NCBI RefSeq assembly: GCF_002161445.1
Contig: NZ_NFHT01000001.1
Span: 186,001 to 250,000, forward strand
DNA: 64,000 nt
Origin: Alistipes sp. An66
Lineage (GTDB): Bacteria > Bacteroidota > Bacteroidia > Bacteroidales > Rikenellaceae
Reading direction: 5' to 3'
Position numbers and translations under genes: made by a program. The notes beneath the pieces were generated by a model. The model saw nothing but the letters and a program-made list of their open reading frames with translations, did not search any database and had not been told where the DNA came from. Positions within the stretch are counted from its first letter, which is position 1. Every line of letters starts with the position of its first letter. Of the stretch, positions 59,472-64,000 are shown in pieces.

Positions 59472-61730
59472 ATGAAGGAGGAACGATCGAAGGTCAAGAG
59501 CGATATTCTGCTGCGGGTGAGGTTGTTGTACGTGCTGTTCATCCTCGCCGGGGGTGTCGTGTTCACGCGGCTCATCTGGGTGCAGCTGTTCAGCAGCGAG
59601 GTGGCCTACAATGCCGACCGGCTGGCCAGCCGCATCTTCACCCGGGAGGAGATCCCGGCCCAGCGCGGCAGCATCCTGTCGCGCGACGGAGAACCCCTCG
59701 CCACATCGATTTTCCGCTATCAGGCGGCCTTCGACTTCGCGTCGCCGGGGCTCGACTCCTTGAAGACCTTCCACGAACAGGCCGATTCGCTGGCCAAGCT
59801 GCTGGCGGCCTTCTTCAAGGACAAACCCGCCGCGGCCTATGCGAAGAAGTTCCGCGACGAGCACGCCCGGCGTTACCGGCTGGTGCGGCCGCGCGACACG
59901 ACCTACCTGCGTTCCGAGGGGCGCATCGCCCGCTTCTTCGACCGCCTGCGCGGCGAGGAGTATATCAAAAAACGCATCTACGATACGCTCCGCGACCATA
60001 CGCCCGTGAACATCTTCCCCCGCGAGGTGGATTATGCCGAGTGGGAGGTGCTGCGGCGCTACCCGCTGCTGAACTGGAACATGGGCATGGTCTACCGGCT
60101 CGTCGAACGCGACGAACGCATCTATCCGCAGGGGGAACTGGCCCGGCGGACGATCGGTCTGACGGGGGACCGGGGCAACTACGGCATCGAGGAGGCCTAT
60201 CGCACGGAACTGGCCGGCGAGGACGGTAAAGCCCTGCGGCAGCGCATCGCACGCGGGTTCTACGGACGCGTGGCGGGCGGCGACCACAAGGATCCGGTGG
60301 ACGGATACGACGTGGTGACGACGCTCGACCTCGACTTGCAGGATGTGGCCGACAAGGCCCTGCGGCGGCAGCTGACGCACCAGAACGCCCTGTGGGGGAC
60401 GACCATCGTCATGGAGGTCCATACGGGCGAGATCCTGGCCCTGGCGAACCTCGGGCGCAATGCCGACGGGAGCTTCTCCGAGCGCGAGAACTATGCGTTG
60501 AGCCGCTCGATGGAGCCCGGTTCGACCTTCAAGCTGGCGACGATGCTCACGCTGCTGGACGATGCGCGGATGTCGCCCTCGACGGTCTACGACGCCCACA
60601 ACGGCGATCCGGTGACGGTGGGCCCGGCGCGCAACATCCGCGATTCGCACCGCGGCGACCATGAGATCGACTTCCGGCGGGCCGTGGCGTCGTCGTCGAA
60701 CGTCTACTTCGCCGAGGCGGTGTGGGACCGCTACGGCATCACGGGCAAGAAGTTCGATTACAGCCGGTATCTGCACGAAACGCTGCATCTGGGCGAGACC
60801 GTCGGGCTGGAACGCCTCGGCGAGCGCAAACCCTCGATCACCACCGACTGGAAGGTCCCCGATCCGGGGGTGATGCTCGTGAAGATGGCCTACGGCTACC
60901 GCGTGCGGCTGGCGCCGATTCAGATGATCACGTTCTACAACGCCGTGGCCAACGACGGGAAGATGATCTCGCCGGTGCTGGTGCGCGAACTGCGGCGCGG
61001 CGACCGCGTCGAGGAGCGCTTCGGGAGCCGCACGATCGCCTCGTCGATCGCCTCGCGGGCGGCGCTGCACGAGGTGCGGCAATGCTTGCAGGCGGTCTGC
61101 ACGGAGGGTACGGCGAGCGTCTTCTTCCGTGATACGACGCGCCTGCGGGTGGCGGCCAAGACCGGTACGGCGCAGATCACCTCCCCGACCGAGGGCGGGC
61201 GGCCCTATCTGGGTTCGATGGTCGCCTACTTCCCGGCCGATGCGCCCCGCTATACGGTCCTCACGACCATCGAAACCCGGGCACAGCCCGGAAAGGCCTA
61301 CTATGGAGGCCCGCTGGCGGGCCCCGTGGTGGAACGCATGGTCGACTACATCTACAACCGGGAACAGGAGTGGTACGGGCGTGTCGGCTCCGACGGTCCG
61401 CGCCGCTATCCGGAGCGGATCAAGGGCGGGAATATCGCCCAGATCCGGAGCGTTGCCGGCGAGTTCTCGCCGCGGACGACCTTCGACAGCCGCACGGGAT
61501 GGGGGCGCGCCCGGGTGGACAGCCTGGCGCGGGTGGCCGTGACGGCCCTTCCGGAAGGGCGTAACGTCATGCCCGACGTGCGCGGCATGGGATTGAAGGA
61601 TGCGTTGTTCCTGCTCGAAAGCCGCGGTCTGAAAGTCCGCTTCTCGGGGCAGGGAACCGTGACACAGCAAACGATTTCCGCCGGGTCCCGCATCGTGCCG
61701 GGCGCGACGGTAACCATAACGTTGAAATAG
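59472..61730 (+). CDS. ftsI: division-type penicillin-binding protein with PASTA domain
   Basis: 752 residues. Transpeptidase of septal peptidoglycan. N-terminal membrane segment (LLYVLFILAGGVVFTRLIWV), dimerisation domain beginning IPAQRGSILSRDGEPLATS, then the transpeptidase: SMEPGSTFKLATML (active Ser, SxxK), SSSN (SxN) and AAKTGTAQ (KTGT). The C-terminal 60 residues form one PASTA domain (VMPDVRGMGLKDALFLLESR). Longer than E. coli FtsI mainly because of an extended insertion at about 105-190 and the PASTA part. 6 nt after the ftsL-like gene, 3 nt before murE. Confidence 0.95.
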   Translation: MKEERSKVKSDILLRVRLLYVLFILAGGVVFTRLIWVQLFSSEVAYNADRLASRIFTREEIPAQRGSILSRDGEPLATSIFRYQAAFDFASPGLDSLKTFHEQADSLAKLLAAFFKDKPAAAYAKKFRDEHARRYRLVRPRDTTYLRSEGRIARFFDRLRGEEYIKKRIYDTLRDHTPVNIFPREVDYAEWEVLRRYPLLNWNMGMVYRLVERDERIYPQGELARRTIGLTGDRGNYGIEEAYRTELAGEDGKALRQRIARGFYGRVAGGDHKDPVDGYDVVTTLDLDLQDVADKALRRQLTHQNALWGTTIVMEVHTGEILALANLGRNADGSFSERENYALSRSMEPGSTFKLATMLTLLDDARMSPSTVYDAHNGDPVTVGPARNIRDSHRGDHEIDFRRAVASSSNVYFAEAVWDRYGITGKKFDYSRYLHETLHLGETVGLERLGERKPSITTDWKVPDPGVMLVKMAYGYRVRLAPIQMITFYNAVANDGKMISPVLVRELRRGDRVEERFGSRTIASSIASRAALHEVRQCLQAVCTEGTASVFFRDTTRLRVAAKTGTAQITSPTEGGRPYLGSMVAYFPADAPRYTVLTTIETRAQPGKAYYGGPLAGPVVERMVDYIYNREQEWYGRVGSDGPRRYPERIKGGNIAQIRSVAGEFSPRTTFDSRTGWGRARVDSLARVAVTALPEGRNVMPDVRGMGLKDALFLLESRGLKVRFSGQGTVTQQTISAGSRIVPGATVTITLK

Positions 61731-61733
61731 ACA

Positions 61734-63212
61734 ATGAAGAGAATTTCGGAATTGGTGCGGCATACGCCCGTTGAGGCGGTGCACGGCGATGCGGAGACCG
61801 CGGTCGGCGGCCTGACCTACGACTCGCGGGCCGTGAAGCCCGGAGCCTGTTTCTTTGCGGTTCCGGGAACGCGCTGCGACGGCCACGATTTCATCCCCAT
61901 GGCCGTCGGCCGGGGCGCTGCGGCGGTGGTCTGCGAACGGATGCCGGAGTCGCCGGCCGAGGGCGTCGTCTACGTCGTGGTGCGCGATTCGGCCGGGGCG
62001 ATGGCCGACATGGCCGCGGCATTTTACGGATTCCCGAGCCGGGAATTGAAACTCGTGGGCATTACGGGCACCAACGGCAAGACGACGACCGTGACGCTGC
62101 TCTACGATCTGGTCCGTGCGCTGGGCTACCGCGCCGGACTGATCTCGACGGTGGTCTACAAGATCGACGGACGCGAGATCGAATCGACGCATACGACCCC
62201 CGACCCGATCCGTCTGAACGCCATGATGCGCGAAATGACCGATGCGGGGTGCGAATTCTGCTTCATGGAGTGCTCGTCGCACGCCATCGTGCAGGAGCGC
62301 ACCCGCGGGCTCGACTTCGCCGGGGGGATCTTCTCGAACATCACCCACGACCACCTCGACTACCACAAGACCTTCGCCGAGTACATCCGGGCCAAGAAAC
62401 GCTTCTTCGACGCACTGCCCAAGGGGGCTTTCGCGCTGACGAACGCCGACGACCGCAACGGCGCCGTGATGGTGCAGAACACGGCCGCCGCGGTGAGCAC
62501 CTACTCACTGCGGGAGATGGCCGATTTCCGGTGCCGGATCCTCGAAATGCACCTCGACGGCATGCTGCTGCGCATCGACGGGCAGGAGGTCTGGACCGGG
62601 TTGCTGGGGCGTTTCAACGCCTACAACCTGCTGGCCGTCTACGGTGCGGCGGTGCTGCTGGGGCTCGACCGGCAGGAGGTATTGCGCGTACTCTCGACGC
62701 TGCATCCCGTGAGCGGGCGCTTCGAGGTCGTGCGGGCGGCGAACGGCACGACGGCTGTCGTCGACTACGCCCATACGCCCGATGCGCTGGAAAACGTCCT
62801 GCGCACGATCGAGGAGATCCGCACGCCGGATCAGCAGTTGATCGTGGTGTGCGGCTGCGGCGGCGACCGCGACCGCACGAAGCGTCCCGAAATGGCGCGC
62901 ATCGCCGTGAAGTACGCCACGACGGCGATCTTCACCTCGGACAACCCGCGCCACGAGTCGCCCGAGGCGATCCTCGACGAGATGACCGCCGGGCTCGACG
63001 CCGGGACCCGCTGCGTGCGCATCACGGACCGCGCCGAGGCGATCCGCACGGCGGTGCTGCTCTCCCGGCCCGGCGACATCCTGCTCGTGGCCGGAAAGGG
63101 GCACGAGACCTACCAGATCATCGGCGACGTGAAACACCATTTCGATGACCGCGAGGAGGTCCGCAAGGCCTTCGGACTCCTCCCCGCGGCGGAAAAACAG
63201 GAAACATTCTAA
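61734..63212 (+). CDS. murE: UDP-MurNAc-tripeptide synthetase MurE
   Basis: 492 residues. Adds the third residue to the peptidoglycan stem peptide. Blocks: GLTYDSRAVKPGACFFAVPG (UDP-binding), GITGTNGKTTTVTLLYDL (ATP-binding), STHTTPDPI, ECSSHAIVQERTRGLDF, NITHDHLDYHKTFAEY, VDYAHTPDALENVL and TSDNPRHESPEAI. The DNPR motif marks meso-diaminopimelate as the amino acid added, as expected for Bacteroidales. Confidence 0.97.
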   Translation: MKRISELVRHTPVEAVHGDAETAVGGLTYDSRAVKPGACFFAVPGTRCDGHDFIPMAVGRGAAAVVCERMPESPAEGVVYVVVRDSAGAMADMAAAFYGFPSRELKLVGITGTNGKTTTVTLLYDLVRALGYRAGLISTVVYKIDGREIESTHTTPDPIRLNAMMREMTDAGCEFCFMECSSHAIVQERTRGLDFAGGIFSNITHDHLDYHKTFAEYIRAKKRFFDALPKGAFALTNADDRNGAVMVQNTAAAVSTYSLREMADFRCRILEMHLDGMLLRIDGQEVWTGLLGRFNAYNLLAVYGAAVLLGLDRQEVLRVLSTLHPVSGRFEVVRAANGTTAVVDYAHTPDALENVLRTIEEIRTPDQQLIVVCGCGGDRDRTKRPEMARIAVKYATTAIFTSDNPRHESPEAILDEMTAGLDAGTRCVRITDRAEAIRTAVLLSRPGDILLVAGKGHETYQIIGDVKHHFDDREEVRKAFGLLPAAEKQETF

Positions 63213-63227
63213 CATCCATACGCAGAC

Positions 63228-64000
63228 ATGCTTTACCATCTTTTCAAGTATCTGGACGAAGCCTACGACCTGCCCGGTTCGGGCATGTTCCAGTACATTT
63301 CGTTCCGTGCGGCGGCGGCCATCATCCTCTCGCTGCTGATCGTCATCATTTTCGGACGGAAGATCATCGACTTCCTGCGGCGGAAGCAGATCGGCGAGGA
63401 GATCCGCGACCTCGGTCTGGAGGGGCAGCTCCAAAAGAAGGGCACCCCGACGATGGGCGGCGTGATCATCCTCGTGGCCATTCTGGTCCCGATGCTGCTG
63501 GTCGGCAAACTCGACAACATCTACATCCAGCTGATGCTGGTCTCGACGGTCTGGCTGGGCTTCATCGGCGGGCTGGATGACTACATCAAGGTCTTCCGCC
63601 ACCGCAAGGAGGGGCTCAAAGGACGCTTCAAGATCGTGGGACAGGTCGGGCTGGGCATCATCGTCGGCACGACGATGTGGCTCTCGCCCGAGATCGTCGT
63701 CCGCGAGAAGGTCACGCAGCCCGTCGAGACGGTCTACATGGACGAGGACGGCACGGAGATCGGGAGCGTGCAGCGCAACGTCGTGTTGAGCTCCGAGAGC
63801 CGCAAGACCACGCAGACGACCATCCCCTTCGTCAAGAACAACGAGTTCGACTACGGCTGGCTCACCGGGGACAACGAAACCGCCACGTGGCTGCTGTACG
63901 TCCTGGTGGCGATCTTCGTCGTCACGGCCGTGTCGAACGGCGCGAACCTCACGGACGGCCTCGACGGCCTGGCGACGGGCGTCTCGGTGCCGATCGTTGC
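63228..64000 (+). CDS. mraY: phospho-MurNAc-pentapeptide transferase MraY, cut by the window end
   Basis: First 257 residues. Integral membrane enzyme making lipid I. Membrane segments (AAAAIILSLLIVIIFGRKII and others) and the family blocks KKGTPTMGGVIILVAI, GFIGGLDDYIKV and NGANLTDGLDGLATG are seen. Between segments there is an extra loop (about residues 170-215, VETVYMDEDGTEIGSVQRN), as in other Bacteroidota MraY proteins. The C-terminal part lies beyond 64000. Confidence 0.95.
   Translation, partial: MLYHLFKYLDEAYDLPGSGMFQYISFRAAAAIILSLLIVIIFGRKIIDFLRRKQIGEEIRDLGLEGQLQKKGTPTMGGVIILVAILVPMLLVGKLDNIYIQLMLVSTVWLGFIGGLDDYIKVFRHRKEGLKGRFKIVGQVGLGIIVGTTMWLSPEIVVREKVTQPVETVYMDEDGTEIGSVQRNVVLSSESRKTTQTTIPFVKNNEFDYGWLTGDNETATWLLYVLVAIFVVTAVSNGANLTDGLDGLATGVSVPIV

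Noticed and set aside
58626..62366. 1246-residue minus-strand open frame opposite rsmH, ftsL, ftsI and murE
   Set aside because: His/Gly/Arg-rich antisense frame covering four recognised plus-strand genes.

Overview
The window looks like chromosomal DNA of a GC-rich member of the Bacteroidales, most likely Alistipes (Rikenellaceae). The reasons are: Bacteroidota promoters (TTTG, about 18-20 nt, TAnnTTTG) instead of sigma-70 boxes; typical Bacteroidota families (S46 dipeptidyl peptidase, DUF4136 lipoprotein, TIGR04076, GlsA/GlsB-like glycine-lipid acyltransferases, ExbB-small membrane protein-ExbD-ExbD); and a core GC content near 60 percent or more. The genus is inferred from memory of such gene sets, not from a search.

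Layout. 1-1018: end of an AT-richer accessory segment (partial unknown gene, DUF2188 gene, terminator) abutting the 3' end of a tRNA-Cys gene, a typical island border. 1.3-7.3 kb: dprA-tatD-TIGR04076-ansA, then an exbB/exbD proton-channel operon. 7.3-10.3 kb: rnhB, a multi-pass membrane protein and an AraC-type regulator. 10.4-14.1 kb: a candidate small RNA, then lipA-lipB-recJ. 14.2-21.5 kb: lipoprotein, nitroreductase, HAD phosphatase, an odd ABC pair, rdgB, a Gfo/Idh/MocA oxidoreductase, folE and two envelope proteins. 21.6-28.2 kb: polA, queD and sppA on the minus strand, mrp on the plus strand. 28.25-28.65 kb: an AT-rich gene-free stretch with DnaA-box-like sequences. 28.6-35.5 kb: nadA, a flavin-type oxidase, an S46 peptidase, metG, ilvE. 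35.7-35.9 kb: three parS palindromes, with a fourth near-copy inside ilvE. 36-48.8 kb: mnmG-ybeY, pheS-TPR-envC, a patatin/barrel protein, a repeat-rich spacer, an M13 peptidase, pgk. 49-55.8 kb: an ABC-2 exporter (natAB-like), then a hybrid histidine kinase, a sigma-54 activator, and a sigma-54 promoter with palindromic upstream sites in front of a small exported Pro/Glu-rich protein. 56-58 kb: glsB/glsA-like acyltransferases. 58-64 kb: the division and cell-wall cluster rsmH-ftsL-like-PBP-murE-mraY (cut by the window end).

Three things stand out. First, the parS cluster, the AT-rich DnaA-box region about 7 kb away, and a change in plus-strand base skew (C-rich left of about 30 kb, G-rich right of it, by hand count) together suggest that the window spans the chromosome replication origin. 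Second, 51.4-55.8 kb reads as a self-contained signalling system: membrane hybrid kinase, sigma-54 activator, enhancer palindromes, -24/-12 promoter and a small secreted target. Third, an identical 22-nt palindrome sits exactly 4 nt upstream of the -33 box of both sppA and the natAB operon, with the same N18 promoter spacing, suggesting a shared envelope-related regulon.
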